Positions 27,393-37,690 of a stretch of 64,000 nucleotides of DNA are shown piece after piece. Made by a program: the position numbers and the translations under genes. Origin of the DNA: Caulobacteraceae bacterium (lineage in GTDB: Bacteria > Pseudomonadota > Alphaproteobacteria > Caulobacterales > Caulobacteraceae); the NCBI GenBank assembly GCA_019746095.1, contig JAIESL010000022.1:62001-126000 (forward strand), given 5' to 3'. Within the stretch, counting starts at the first letter, position 1. The number at the start of each line of letters is the position of its first letter. The notes below the pieces were generated by a model that saw only the letters and a program-made list of their open reading frames with translations, had not been told where the DNA came from and did not search any database.

Positions 27393-27426
27393 ACGGCCCC
27401 GCCCGTCGTGGGACAGGCGGGGCCGT
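27393..27426 (-). terminator. Hairpin terminator/attenuator between dnaK and dnaJ
   Basis: A perfect 11-bp stem (arms 27393-27403 and 27416-27426) has a 12-base loop and is followed on the minus strand by TTTC. The U-tract is short, so termination is probably partial, reducing dnaJ transcription relative to dnaK. Confidence 0.6.
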
Positions 27427-27448
27427 GATTGTTGCGGGCCGCTTCGGC

Positions 27449-29359
<1,911 letters not shown>

Positions 29360-29473
29360 TGGTGGTCTTTCACTCCATTTCAGCGGGCGATGCGGCGGCC
29401 TTTTAAAGCGAAGCGCCGCGCGTGACCGCCCCCGGTGTCAGGGTCGTTGGTCGGTTGGTACATTTTCGGTCGC

Positions 29474-29498
29474 AAAGCCCCACGACTTCCGGGGCTTT
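29474..29498. repeat. Inverted repeat in the dnaK leader
   Basis: AAAGCCCC and GGGGCTTT are separated by 9 bases. The repeat would be in the dnaK 5' leader, downstream of the predicted start near 29508. It is not a CIRCE element, which reads TTAGCACTC-N9-GAGTGCTAA. It may fold in the leader RNA or act as an operator. Confidence 0.45.
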
Positions 29499-29514
29499 AC
29501 GACGGTTGACGCGG

Positions 29515-29542
29515 ATATGGGAAACGCCCCCCGGGCCGCAAG
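29515..29542 (-). promoter_or_regulatory. Sigma-32 heat-shock promoter of dnaK
   Basis: On the minus strand, CTTGCGG (29536-29542) and CCCATAT (29515-29521) are separated by 14 bases. This closely matches the sigma-32 consensus CTTGAAA-N11-16-CCCATNT. The predicted leader before dnaK is about 150 nt. The rest of the 306-base gap to the next gene holds G/C-rich inverted repeats but no gene. Confidence 0.7.
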
Positions 29543-29665
29543 CCCCAAACGCCTTCCGGGGGCGATTCAGCTGTCAGGCCTCGTCAGATGCGGCACGCCA
29601 GCCCCGCTGACATAACGCCACCATCGCCGAACCGATTGTGGTCCGGCCGCTGGGGAGAGACCAAG

Positions 29666-30061
29666 ATGAACACCTTCAAGACCATCGCCCGCGCCGCCTT
29701 GATCGTCGCGGCCCTGGGAACCGCTTCCGCCGCCGCGGCCGAGCCTGTGGTCGCCGTCGACAGGACCGCTGTCTCGGCACCGGCCCAGTCGCGCGACGGC
29801 CTGAACCGTCGGGTGCGCATCCACAACAACACCGGCTGGACCATGCTGCGCTTCTACGCTTCGGACTCCCGCGTCACGGACTGGGAGGAAGACATGCTCG
29901 GCCGCGGCACCCTCGCCGCCGGCAGCAGCATCATGATGAACATCGACGACGGCTCGGGCGCCTGCCTGTACGATTTCAAGGCCGAGTTCATCAACGGCCA
30001 GGTGCTGACGCGCTTCAACGTCAATGTCTGCCAGATCGCCGACTACTACTATACGCGCTGA
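29666..30061 (+). CDS. Small secreted protein of unknown function (131 aa)
   Basis: A clear Sec signal peptide (IARAALIVAALGTASAAAAEP, cleavage about residue 25) precedes a mature domain of about 105 residues. This has VRIHNNTGWTMLRFYAS, a DMLG-containing turn, GTLAAGSSIMMNIDDGSGACLYDFKAEF and a second Cys in NVCQIADYYY. The two Cys probably form a disulphide, consistent with a periplasmic beta-rich protein. I recognise it as a recurring alphaproteobacterial family but know no function. GGGGAGAGA precedes the ATG. It is divergent from dnaK, whose heat-shock promoter lies in the shared gap. Confidence 0.8.
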   Translation: MNTFKTIARAALIVAALGTASAAAAEPVVAVDRTAVSAPAQSRDGLNRRVRIHNNTGWTMLRFYASDSRVTDWEEDMLGRGTLAAGSSIMMNIDDGSGACLYDFKAEFINGQVLTRFNVNVCQIADYYYTR

Positions 30062-30133
30062 TTTTGCGGCGCTAACGCTCGCCGCGCGGCGGCTCGCTGC
30101 TTGAGCGCCGTGTGGGATCCCCTACCTTTGGTC

Positions 30134-30751
30134 ATGGCGTCTGCGCACGAGATCGATACGGGCATGGAGGGCTTCCGGTTCTGGCCGGGAGCCCTTTCCG
30201 CATCCGGCCAGGCGACCCTGCTGGCGGAGGTACTGGTCGCGGTCGAACAGGCCCCCCTCTACCGGCCGGTGACGCCGGGCGGGCGGCCCTTCTCGGTCGA
30301 GATGACCAACCTCGGCCCGCTGGGCTGGGTCTCGGACCGGGCCGGCTACCGCTATCAGCCGAACCATCCCGAGACCGGCGCGCCCTGGCCGCCGATACCC
30401 GGGGCGCTGCTGGCGCTCTGGAGCGATCTGACCGGCCGGCCCGATCCGCCCGATGCCTGTCTGGTCAATCTGTACCGGGCCGAGGCCAGAATGGGTCTGC
30501 ATCAGGACCGCGACGAACGGGACCTCCTTGTGCCCGTGCTGTCGGTCTCCCTGGGGGATACGGCGGTGTTCCGGATCGGCGCGGCCGAAGGCGGGCCGAC
30601 GCGGACGGTGCGGCTGGCCTCGGGCGATGTCTGCGCCCTGACCGGACCGGCGCGACTGGCGCGGCACGGGATCGACCGGGTCATCGCCGGCTCCTCGACC
30701 CTGGTTCCGGGGGGCGGCCGGATCAATCTGACGCTCCGCCGGGCGCATTAG
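30134..30751 (+). CDS. alkB: AlkB-type 2-oxoglutarate/Fe(II)-dependent DNA demethylase
   Basis: AlkB directly reverses 1-methyladenine and 3-methylcytosine damage, releasing formaldehyde. The 205-aa protein has the substrate region YRYQPNHPETGAPWPPIP, the iron ligands H-x-D in MGLHQDRDERDL, a distal His in ARLARHGIDRV, and the 2-oxoglutarate arginines in RINLTLRRA. I prefer the ATG at 30134; a TTG 33 bases upstream is less likely. No adaptive-response operator was recognised. Confidence 0.93.
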   Translation: MASAHEIDTGMEGFRFWPGALSASGQATLLAEVLVAVEQAPLYRPVTPGGRPFSVEMTNLGPLGWVSDRAGYRYQPNHPETGAPWPPIPGALLALWSDLTGRPDPPDACLVNLYRAEARMGLHQDRDERDLLVPVLSVSLGDTAVFRIGAAEGGPTRTVRLASGDVCALTGPARLARHGIDRVIAGSSTLVPGGGRINLTLRRAH

Positions 30752-30826
30752 CCTCACGGCAATCGTGACTCGACGGCGGCCGGTCGTGCGGTCAGTCTCC
30801 CCGCTTCGCAAGACCGGAGCCGCTCG

Positions 30827-31732
30827 ATGCCGAACCTGACCCGTCCCGAAGGACCCGAGCCCGATGATTTTCGCTTCAGCCGCCGCGCCCTGGCGACCGG
30901 CATGGTCGGCGGCCTGGCCTTTGCCGGCTATGCCCCGGCGGCCCTGGCCAGACAGGCGGCCCCGATCACCACGGACGGGGATGGCCTGACCCAGGAGCAG
31001 GTGACCGTTGAGGCTCCCGACGGTTTCGCCCTGCCGGTTTTCGTCGCGCGCCCGGCCGGTGACGGCCCCTGGCCGGTGGTGGTGGTCGCGTCCGAGATCT
31101 TCGGCGTCCACGAATACATCCGTGACCTCTGCCGGCGGCTGGCCAAGGCCGGCTTCGCCGCCGTCGCCCCGGCCTTCTTCAGCCGGGTCGAGGACCCGGC
31201 CGGCCTGGCGGACATGTCGCGGATCCAGCAGATCGTCGGTGCCGCCGGCTATGAGCAGGTCATGGGCGATGTTTCGGCGACCCTCGACTGGATCAGCCAG
31301 CAGCTCTGGGCCAATGGCGACAAGGTCGGCATCACCGGCTTCTGCTGGGGCGGCAAGGTTGTGTGGCAGGCCTGTGCCCGTTTCGCCGTGCTGGATGCGG
31401 GCGTGGCCTGGTACGGCCGCCTTGCTCCTGCAGCCACAGCCACACCGGAACAGCTGGCCGCCGGCCAGCCCTGGCCCGTTGACCTGGCCGGCGATCTGAA
31501 ATGCCCGGTGCTGGGCCTCTACGGCGGTCAGGACCGCGGCATCCCCCTGACCAGCGTCGAGGCCATGCGCGAGGCCCTGCAACGCGCCGGCCAGACCGCC
31601 AGCGACATCCACGTCTATCCGGACAGCCCGCACGCCTTCCACGCCGACTATCGCGACAGCTATCGCGCGGCGGATGCGGCGGACGGCTGGAGCCGGCTGC
31701 TGGCGTTCTTCAATGAGCGGCTGAAGAGCTGA
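30827..31732 (+). CDS. Exported dienelactone hydrolase family protein
   Basis: The 301-aa alpha/beta-hydrolase of the carboxymethylenebutenolidase family has an N-terminal twin-arginine signal (FSRRALATGMVGGLAFAGYA), so it is exported folded by Tat. The nucleophile is the Cys of GFCWGGK, as expected for dienelactone hydrolases. The Asp and His lie in GLYGGQDRGIP and DSPHAFHADY. No aromatic-degradation genes are near, so the physiological substrate is unknown. It is convergent with grpE across a 185-base gap holding palindromic repeats. Confidence 0.9.
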   Translation: MPNLTRPEGPEPDDFRFSRRALATGMVGGLAFAGYAPAALARQAAPITTDGDGLTQEQVTVEAPDGFALPVFVARPAGDGPWPVVVVASEIFGVHEYIRDLCRRLAKAGFAAVAPAFFSRVEDPAGLADMSRIQQIVGAAGYEQVMGDVSATLDWISQQLWANGDKVGITGFCWGGKVVWQACARFAVLDAGVAWYGRLAPAATATPEQLAAGQPWPVDLAGDLKCPVLGLYGGQDRGIPLTSVEAMREALQRAGQTASDIHVYPDSPHAFHADYRDSYRAADAADGWSRLLAFFNERLKS

Positions 31733-31751
31733 CGGGCTATTCCACACCTCG

Positions 31752-31778
31752 CCGTCATCCTCGGGCTTGACCCGAGGA
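31752..31778 (+). repeat. Palindromic intergenic repeat, copy A
   Basis: The element reads CCGTCATCCTCGGG-CTTGA-CCCGAGGA and contains a 7-bp stem (CCTCGGG/CCCGAGG). It faces an inverted copy about 85 bases away. The pair occupies the gap between the convergent hydrolase and grpE genes, where it could act as a bidirectional terminator. It looks like the REP-type repeats scattered in Caulobacterales genomes. Confidence 0.7.
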
Positions 31779-31861
31779 CCAGAGGTGAGGGACGGGCTGC
31801 ATGTTCGGGACGGCCCGACAACCGCGCCCATCCGCCGCTTGACGGCGCACTGGACGGTCGG

Positions 31862-31889
31862 ATCCTCGGGCCAGGCCCGAGGATGACGG
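31862..31889 (-). repeat. Palindromic intergenic repeat, copy B (inverted relative to A)
   Basis: Read on the minus strand it is CCGTCATCCTCGGG-CCTGG-CCCGAGGAT, nearly identical to copy A apart from the loop. The inverted pairing of two copies is the classical paired-REP (BIME-like) layout. Confidence 0.7.
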
Positions 31890-31917
31890 TGTCCGGGATG
31901 GGAGGCTTGTCCTCCTG

Positions 31918-32544
31918 TCAGGCCTTCTGGTCGAAATTCCCGCCGGTGGCCGCCGCCGCCGCATAGGCGGCATTGCCCGCCGCTGCGCCGGAGCCCTTGG
32001 CCGCGACTACGACCATGGCCGGGCGCACGGTGCGGCCGAACAGGGCGTAGCCGGCCTGCAGGGTCTGGATCACCTGTCCACCCTGCACGCTGTCGGAGAC
32101 CTGCTCCATCATGGCCTGGTGCAGGTGCGGATCGAAGGCTTCGCCCGGCTCCGGGGCGACGCGCTTGAGATTGTTGCTCTCGAAGGCCTGGAGCAGCGAC
32201 TTCTGGGTCAGTTCCAGCCCGGTGACCAGTCCGGCCTCGCCGGCACCGGCGTCCTTCGGGGCCGCCATCAGGGCGCGTTCCAGATTGTCGGCCACGCCCA
32301 GAAGGTCGCGGGCGAAGCGCTGGATGGCATAGGCGCGGGCGTCGTTGGACTGGGTCTCGGCCCGTTTCTTCGTGTTCTCGGCCTCGGCGACGGCGCGCAG
32401 GGCGCGGTCCTTCCACTGGTCGCGCTCGGCGATCAGGGCGTCGATGGGCCCGAGGCCGTCATCCAGACCGGCCTCGGCTTCAGCCTCCGCGATGTCGGCG
32501 GCCAGCTCTTCGGAGTGGGGGAGGTCGTCGTGTGTGTCGCTCAA
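31918..32544 (-). CDS. grpE: Nucleotide exchange factor GrpE
   Basis: GrpE releases ADP from DnaK and acts as a thermosensor. The 208-aa protein has a long N-terminal coiled coil ([18 protein letters not shown]) and the C-terminal beta domain ([15 protein letters not shown], then [24 protein letters not shown]). It begins with TTG, overlapping the hrcA stop as TTGA, so its translation depends on hrcA translation; no better start exists. Confidence 0.95.
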   Translation of the reverse strand: MSDTHDDLPHSEELAADIAEAEAEAGLDDGLGPIDALIAERDQWKDRALRAVAEAENTKKRAETQSNDARAYAIQRFARDLLGVADNLERALMAAPKDAGAGEAGLVTGLELTQKSLLQAFESNNLKRVAPEPGEAFDPHLHQAMMEQVSDSVQGGQVIQTLQAGYALFGRTVRPAMVVVAAKGSGAAAGNAAYAAAAATGGNFDQKA

Positions 32545-33635
32545 GTCTCTTGTCCGTCCAGCATTCGCCCCAGCACCCGGGCGGTATAGTCCACCAACGG
32601 TATGATGCGGGCATAGTTCAGTCGCGCGGGTCCGATCACGCCGATGGCGCCCACAACCCGCTGGCGGCCCGTCATATAGGGTGCCGCGATCACGGCGGAA
32701 CCCGAAAGCGAAAAGAGTCTCGTTTCCGCCCCGATGAAGATGCGGACCCCCTGGGCCGTCGACACCCCGTCCAGCAGGCCGATCAGCTGTTCCTTCTGTT
32801 CCAGGTCGTCGAACAGGATGCGGACCTTCTCCAGATCCTCGGCAGTCTCGCGGTCGTGCAGCAGGTTGGCCCGGCCGCGCACGATCAGCGACCGTTCGCG
32901 CTCGGCCCCGCCGGACCAGGCGGCCATGCCGTCCTCGACCAGACGGGCGGCGGCGGCGTCCAGCTCGCGGCGGGCCGCGTCCAGTTCGGTGCGCATCTCG
33001 GTGCGCGCCTCATGCAGGGGCCGGCCCTTGAGCCGGGCGTTGAGGAAGTTGGAGGCCTCGGTCAGGGTCGAGGGGGTGACCCCGGCCTTGAGCGGCATCA
33101 GCCGGTTCTCGACCGAGCCGTCGTCGCCGACCAGCACCGCCAGGGCCTGATCGTGGCCGAGGGCGACGAATTCGACGTGTTTGACCCCGGCCTCACGCAC
33201 CGGGCTGGCCACGATACTGGCCCCGCCGGCGAGGCCTGACAGCAGGCTGGAGGCCTCGTTCAGGGCCTCGTCGAAACTGCGGCCCCGCCCGGCCAGCCGG
33301 GCGTCGATCTCGCGCCGCTCCTCGGTCCCGAGGTCGCCGATCTCCAGCAGGCCGTCGACGAACAGCCGCAGGCCGGCGTGGGTGGGAATCCGCCCCGCCG
33401 AGGTATGCGGCGCGCCCAGCAGCCCCGCCATGGCGAGGTCCTGCATGGTGTTGCGGATCGAGGCCGGCGACAGGGCGATTCCTGTCTGGGACAGGGTCCG
33501 CGAACCGACGGGGTCGCCGGTCTCCAGATAGGTCTCGACAATGCGCCGGAAAATGTCGCGCGCGCGTTCGTCCAGCGCGGTCAGACCGACCGGGCTGCCG
33601 CTGAACGGCGAAGGGTTGGGGGCATACAGGCTCAC
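32541..33635 (-). CDS. hrcA: Heat-inducible transcription repressor HrcA
   Basis: HrcA represses groE-type operons by binding CIRCE elements; none was seen in this window. The 364-aa protein has the N-terminal winged helix ([26 protein letters not shown], then [19 protein letters not shown]) and the central HrcA domain with [19 protein letters not shown] chose the GTG at 33635 because a sigma-32-type promoter ends 7 bases upstream and a longer frame would run into rph. This makes the transcript nearly leaderless. It forms an operon with grpE. Confidence 0.93.
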   Translation of the reverse strand: MSLYAPNPSPFSGSPVGLTALDERARDIFRRIVETYLETGDPVGSRTLSQTGIALSPASIRNTMQDLAMAGLLGAPHTSAGRIPTHAGLRLFVDGLLEIGDLGTEERREIDARLAGRGRSFDEALNEASSLLSGLAGGASIVASPVREAGVKHVEFVALGHDQALAVLVGDDGSVENRLMPLKAGVTPSTLTEASNFLNARLKGRPLHEARTEMRTELDAARRELDAAAARLVEDGMAAWSGGAERERSLIVRGRANLLHDRETAEDLEKVRILFDDLEQKEQLIGLLDGVSTAQGVRIFIGAETRLFSLSGSAVIAAPYMTGRQRVVGAIGVIGPARLNYARIIPLVDYTARVLGRMLDGQET

Positions 33636-33642
33636 GGTTTCA

Positions 33643-33671
33643 GGATAAGCAGCGCCGCCGCCCCGTCCAAG
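33643..33671 (-). promoter_or_regulatory. Sigma-32-type promoter of hrcA-grpE
   Basis: Minus-strand CTTG (33668-33671) and CTTATCC (33643-33649) are 18 bases apart, matching the alphaproteobacterial heat-shock consensus CTTG-N17/18-CYTATNT. Only 7 bases separate the -10 from the hrcA GTG, so the message should start at or next to the codon. The site fills the 46-base gap to the divergent rph. Confidence 0.65.
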
Positions 33672-33681
33672 GAAATCCCGC

Positions 33682-34407
33682 ATGACCACCGCCCGTCCGT
33701 CTGACCGTACCCCCGACCAGCTCCGCCTCGTGACGCTGGAGACCGGCGTCAACCGCTATGCGGAGGGCTCCTGCCTGGTCACCTTCGGCCACACCAAGGT
33801 GCTGGTGACGGCCTCGGTCGAGGAGAAGGTGCCCGGCTGGATGCGCAATACCGGCCAGGGCTGGGTCACCGCCGAATACGGCATGCTGCCCCGCGCCACC
33901 CATACGCGCGGCCGCCGCGAGGCCTCCGCCGGCAAGCAGAGCGGCCGGACCCAGGAAATACAGCGGCTGATCGGCCGCTCCCTGCGCGCGGTGGTTGATC
34001 TCAAGGCGCTGGGCGAGCGTCAGGTGTCGCTGGACTGCGATGTCATCCAGGCCGACGGCGGCACCCGCACGGCGGCCATCACCGGTGCCTGGGTCGCCAT
34101 GGCCAGCGCCTTTGACTATCTGCGCGCCGAGGGCGTGCTGAAGACCGATCCCATCCTGGACCAGGTCGCGGCGGTGTCATGCGGCGTCTGCAACGACCAG
34201 CCGGTGCTGGACCTCGACTATGAGGAGGATTCCAACGCCGAAGCTGATTCCAACTTCGTCCTGACCGGGGCGGGCACGATCGTCGAGATCCAGGCCACGG
34301 GCGAGAAGCGCGGCTTCTCCCGCGCCGAGTTCGACCGGCTGTTCCAGCTGGCCGAGGGCGGCTGTGCCGAACTGTTCGCCCTGCAGCGGGCCGCCCTGGG
34401 GCGCTGA
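33682..34407 (+). CDS. rph: Ribonuclease PH
   Basis: RNase PH is the phosphorolytic 3'-5' exoribonuclease that trims tRNA 3' ends. The 241-aa protein starts [29 protein letters not shown] and shows [31 protein letters not shown] (RNA/phosphate binding). The core [21 protein letters not shown] carries catalytic residues. It is divergent from hrcA, an arrangement conserved in Caulobacter and relatives. Confidence 0.97.
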   Translation: MTTARPSDRTPDQLRLVTLETGVNRYAEGSCLVTFGHTKVLVTASVEEKVPGWMRNTGQGWVTAEYGMLPRATHTRGRREASAGKQSGRTQEIQRLIGRSLRAVVDLKALGERQVSLDCDVIQADGGTRTAAITGAWVAMASAFDYLRAEGVLKTDPILDQVAAVSCGVCNDQPVLDLDYEEDSNAEADSNFVLTGAGTIVEIQATGEKRGFSRAEFDRLFQLAEGGCAELFALQRAALGR

Positions 34408-34483
34408 ACAGCCCCCTGACCGGCTTTCAAGCGGGGCAAAAGCGTGCCTATCCTGTCGCTTGATCCCTGATCGGAGAACCCTG

Positions 34484-34858
34484 ATGCGCCGGACCGTCCT
34501 CGCCCTTCTGGCCGTCGGCGCATTCGCCGGGGCATGCAGCCCGCCTGCCGAGACGCCCGGCGGTGAGCCGGCGGCGGCTCCGGCCACGCCGGCACCCGAA
34601 ATGCCCGCCGATGCCCCGCCGCAGGAAGAGGTTGATCCGGCCGTGATCATGTCGCCCGTCGGTGCGCCGGTCTCCTGCCTGAACGACATCGGGGCGGCAG
34701 CGGCACAGCGTCTGGTCGACCGCTGCATCGCCGTCAGCCCCGCGACCCACCCGCCCTGCAACGTCGCCAATGCATGCGAGATGATCCAGGACGAGATCGA
34801 GCGGTCGTGCGAAATGTATACAGTCGGTGAGGCCAAACCGGCCGAGTGCGCGGCCTGA
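34484..34858 (+). CDS. Small putative lipoprotein (124 aa)
   Basis: No known family is recognised. The signal peptide VLALLAVGAFAGAC gives a lipoprotein with Cys at about residue 18. A Pro/Ala/Glu-rich linker to about residue 50 is followed by a small domain with five more Cys (SCLNDIG, RCIAVSP, PPCNVANACEM, SCEMYTVG and a terminal ECAA), suggesting disulphides in the periplasm. GGAGAA precedes the ATG by about 6 bases. It stands alone between rph and an acyltransferase gene. Confidence 0.75.
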   Translation: MRRTVLALLAVGAFAGACSPPAETPGGEPAAAPATPAPEMPADAPPQEEVDPAVIMSPVGAPVSCLNDIGAAAAQRLVDRCIAVSPATHPPCNVANACEMIQDEIERSCEMYTVGEAKPAECAA

Positions 34859-34917
34859 ACATGCCGCTCGGGGCCGTTTAACGGTTCCTGTACCCCCGGT
34901 CGGCTAGTCTGCGGGCC

Positions 34918-36060
34918 ATGACGCTCGTACCGACGCCCCCCGATCTTCGCGCCCTGACCACCCTGCGGTTCTTCGCCGCCCTGTGGGTGGTGCTCTATAC
35001 CGCCTGGCCCCACCTCGATGTCGGCTTTGTCCCGGTCGCCGTGACCAAGGGCTATCTGGGCGTCGAGACCTTCTTTGTCCTGTCGGGCTTTATCCTCAGC
35101 CACGTCTATCTCGAGGCGGCGGGCGAGAAGCGGTTCCGCTACGGCGGCTTCCTGTGGGCGCGGCTGGCGCGGGTCTATCCGCTGCATCTGGTGACCCTGT
35201 TCGGCATGATCGGGCTCGGCGTGGTCGCGACCGCCGCCGGGATGAGCATCGACGGCAGTCTGACCAACTGGCGGGATCTTCCGGCCCACTTGACCCTGAC
35301 CCATGCCTGGGGTCTGGCCACCAGCTCGGCCTTCAACCACCCGTCCTGGTCGATCTCGGCCGAATGGGCCGCCTATCTCGGCTTCCCGGCCTTCGCCTTC
35401 GTGGCCTGGCGGCTCAGGGACCGGCCCGTGCTGGCGACCGGGCTGGCCGCTGGCTTTGCGCTCGCCCTCTATGCCGCCTTCGAGCCCCTGGCGGGCTATT
35501 CCCTGACCGAGGCCACCTTCCGCTGGGGGGCGCTGCGGATCGTGCCGTGTTTCGCCCTCGGCTGTGCCCTCTACCTGATCCATCGCCGGGGCGGCGTGCC
35601 CTTCGCCGGGCCAGTGGCCCTGGTCAGCGGGGCGGCTGTGCTGGTCAGCGCCTCCCTGGGCCTGTGGGACGCGATTACCGTCCTCGCCGCCGGGGGTCTG
35701 ATCCTGGGGTTGGGCTCGCTGGAAAACAGCCGCGCGGGCCTGCTCGGCTCGAAATTCGGCGTCTATCTCGGCGAGATCAGCTATTCGATCTACATGGTCT
35801 GCGCGCCGGTGCTGCTGCTGACCACCAATGTCGCCGCGCGCCTGACCGGGGCGGAGGACAAACAGTTTCACATCCTTGTGTGGCTGGCGCTGGTTGCGGC
35901 GATTCCGGTCGCGGCGATGGTTACCTACCACCTTGTCGAACGCCCGGCCCGCAAGGCCTTGAGGGGTATGGCCGACCGACGCGCGGCACGATCCGCCGCG
36001 ACGATAGCGCGCACGGATTCGCCTGGTAGGGGTCTTCAACCCCCCGAAACTATCGTCTAG
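34918..36060 (+). CDS. Acyltransferase 3 family membrane protein (OafA/YrhL-like)
   Basis: This 380-aa polytopic protein starts with the family signature LTTLRFFAALWVVLYT, followed by VETFFVLSGFILSHVYL and RLARVYPLHLVTL (the conserved R-x10-H region). About ten hydrophobic helices follow. Such enzymes O-acylate cell-surface sugars, lipid A, O-antigen or exopolysaccharide. No polysaccharide genes lie nearby, so the acceptor is unknown. It is the only gene in the window with a likely cell-surface decorating role. Confidence 0.9.
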   Translation: MTLVPTPPDLRALTTLRFFAALWVVLYTAWPHLDVGFVPVAVTKGYLGVETFFVLSGFILSHVYLEAAGEKRFRYGGFLWARLARVYPLHLVTLFGMIGLGVVATAAGMSIDGSLTNWRDLPAHLTLTHAWGLATSSAFNHPSWSISAEWAAYLGFPAFAFVAWRLRDRPVLATGLAAGFALALYAAFEPLAGYSLTEATFRWGALRIVPCFALGCALYLIHRRGGVPFAGPVALVSGAAVLVSASLGLWDAITVLAAGGLILGLGSLENSRAGLLGSKFGVYLGEISYSIYMVCAPVLLLTTNVAARLTGAEDKQFHILVWLALVAAIPVAAMVTYHLVERPARKALRGMADRRAARSAATIARTDSPGRGLQPPETIV

Positions 36061-36097
36061 GGCTAGCGGACGAAAACAGGTCGGGACCGACGCCAGC

Positions 36098-36622
36098 ATG
36101 ATGAAACGGCTCACAGCCGCTGTGGTTGCAGCGACGCTCGGCTTCTCTGCGTTGGGCTATGCCCCCGCGGCGAGGGCTGATGAGCCGTACTGGCAGTGCG
36201 TGACCTTCGCCCGCATGTATTCGGGCATCAACATCTTCGGCGACGCCCTGACCTGGTGGCGTCAGGCCCAGGGCCGGTTCCGCACGGGCGACCGTCCCGA
36301 GACCGGCTCGGTCCTGGCCTTCCAGCCCAGCGGCCGCATGACCCGAGGCCATGTGGCTGTGGTTTCGGAAATCCTCACCGATCGCGTGATCCGCGTGACC
36401 CACGCCAACTGGGGCGGCAGCCGTGGCCGGGTCGAGGAGAACGTCACCGTCGTGGACGTTTCGCCGGACGGCGATTGGACTGCGGTCAAGGTCTGGTACA
36501 ACCCGATCAATGACCTCGGCACCTCCGTCTATCCGACCTATGGCTTCATCCACAAAGCCCCGGCGCTGCCGTCCGACGGCGTGCTCATGGCCGCGGCACC
36601 GACGGCCAACGGCCAGCCCTGA
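36098..36622 (+). CDS. Secreted CHAP-domain protein (putative peptidoglycan amidase/endopeptidase)
   Basis: The 174-aa precursor has a Sec signal peptide (VVAATLGFSALGYAPAARA) and a CHAP domain. The catalytic Cys is in PYWQCVTFARMYSGI, the His in MTRGHVAVVSEI, and a polar Asn/Trp in THANWGGSRG. CHAP proteins cleave peptide bonds or amides in peptidoglycan, and small single-domain versions are common in Caulobacterales. The gene sits between the acyltransferase and corA genes in the same direction, with short gaps. Confidence 0.88.
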   Translation: MMKRLTAAVVAATLGFSALGYAPAARADEPYWQCVTFARMYSGINIFGDALTWWRQAQGRFRTGDRPETGSVLAFQPSGRMTRGHVAVVSEILTDRVIRVTHANWGGSRGRVEENVTVVDVSPDGDWTAVKVWYNPINDLGTSVYPTYGFIHKAPALPSDGVLMAAAPTANGQP

Positions 36623-36664
36623 CCGCCTGACCTCAAATCGGCTGACCCCGGCCGGGGCCGCCGC

Positions 36665-37624
36665 ATGATCCGCGTCTATCGGTCGGGCTGCACGGCCTGC
36701 GAGCCCTCGACCGTCGATCCCGCCGACTGGACCATGCCGCCGAAGACCCTGTGGATCGACCTCATCAATCCCACGCGTGAGGAAGACGCCGCGGTCGAGC
36801 GGGCCCTCGGCCTGTCCGTTCCGACCCGCGAGGAAATGGCGGAGCTGGAGGCCTCCAGCCGGGTCTATCGGGAAAACGGCGTCACCTATGCGACCGCCGA
36901 CCTCATTACCAATGGCGACGACGCCCTGCCGGGCCTGGAGCCGGTCACCTTCGTCCTGACCGACGGCCCGCTGGTGACCGTGCGCTACACTGACCCCCGT
37001 CCGTTTGCCATGCTGATCGACAAGCTGGGCCGCGAGCCCGGGCTGTGCACCTCCGGGATCGACATGTTCCTCAACCTCATGGAGGCGGTGATCGACCGGA
37101 GTTCGAACATCCTGTCCGCCAACGGTGCCCGGGTCGAGGTCATCGCCGGTCATGTCTTCTCGGGTGGCCGGGCGGTCGGCTTCGACAAGCTGATCACCCA
37201 GTTGGGCAAGGCCCAGACCGCCTCGGCGCGGATCGAACAGAGCCTGGCAGGGCTGCTTCGTGTCTTCGCCTTTGTCGGCATGGATGACCGGGTCGGCAAG
37301 GATGAGGCGCATGCCCATCTCCGCTCGCTCGGCCGCGACGCCGACAGTCTGATCGCCCATAACCAGTCTGTGGCCGTCGCGATCAATTTCCAGCTGTCCG
37401 CCGCGCTGGGGCTGATCAACATCGAACAGTCGTCGATCATCAAGATCTTCTCGGTGGCGGCGGTGGCCTTTCTGCCGCCGACCCTGATCGCCTCGATCTA
37501 CGGGATGAATTTCCAGCAGATGCCGGAGCTGGCCCAGCCGTGGGGCTATCCGCTGGCCGTGGCGGCCATGGTGGTCTCGGCCATCCTGCCGCTGGCCTGG
37601 TTCAAGCGCAAAGGCTGGCTGTAA
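36665..37624 (+). CDS. corA: CorA family divalent-cation (magnesium) transporter
   Basis: The 319-aa protein has a large cytoplasmic N-terminal domain and two C-terminal membrane helices. The pore signature is present as YGMNFQQMPEL directly after the first helix (FSVAAVAFLPPTLIASIYGMN), and a second helix and basic tail (KRKGWL) close it. It should form a pentameric Mg2+ channel in the inner membrane. No M-box-like leader is seen; the gap to the CHAP gene is 42 bases. Confidence 0.93.
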   Translation: MIRVYRSGCTACEPSTVDPADWTMPPKTLWIDLINPTREEDAAVERALGLSVPTREEMAELEASSRVYRENGVTYATADLITNGDDALPGLEPVTFVLTDGPLVTVRYTDPRPFAMLIDKLGREPGLCTSGIDMFLNLMEAVIDRSSNILSANGARVEVIAGHVFSGGRAVGFDKLITQLGKAQTASARIEQSLAGLLRVFAFVGMDDRVGKDEAHAHLRSLGRDADSLIAHNQSVAVAINFQLSAALGLINIEQSSIIKIFSVAAVAFLPPTLIASIYGMNFQQMPELAQPWGYPLAVAAMVVSAILPLAWFKRKGWL

Positions 37625-37690
37625 GGCAGATCGCGGGCTTGACCCAGGACTGTCGTCCGCGCTTTCTGCCGCCCATCCCCGGAGTCTCCC

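Noticed and set aside
29474-29498. CIRCE element upstream of dnaK
   Set aside because: There is an inverted repeat with a 9-base spacer, as in CIRCE, but the arms (AAAGCCCC/GGGGCTTT) do not match TTAGCACTC/GAGTGCTAA.
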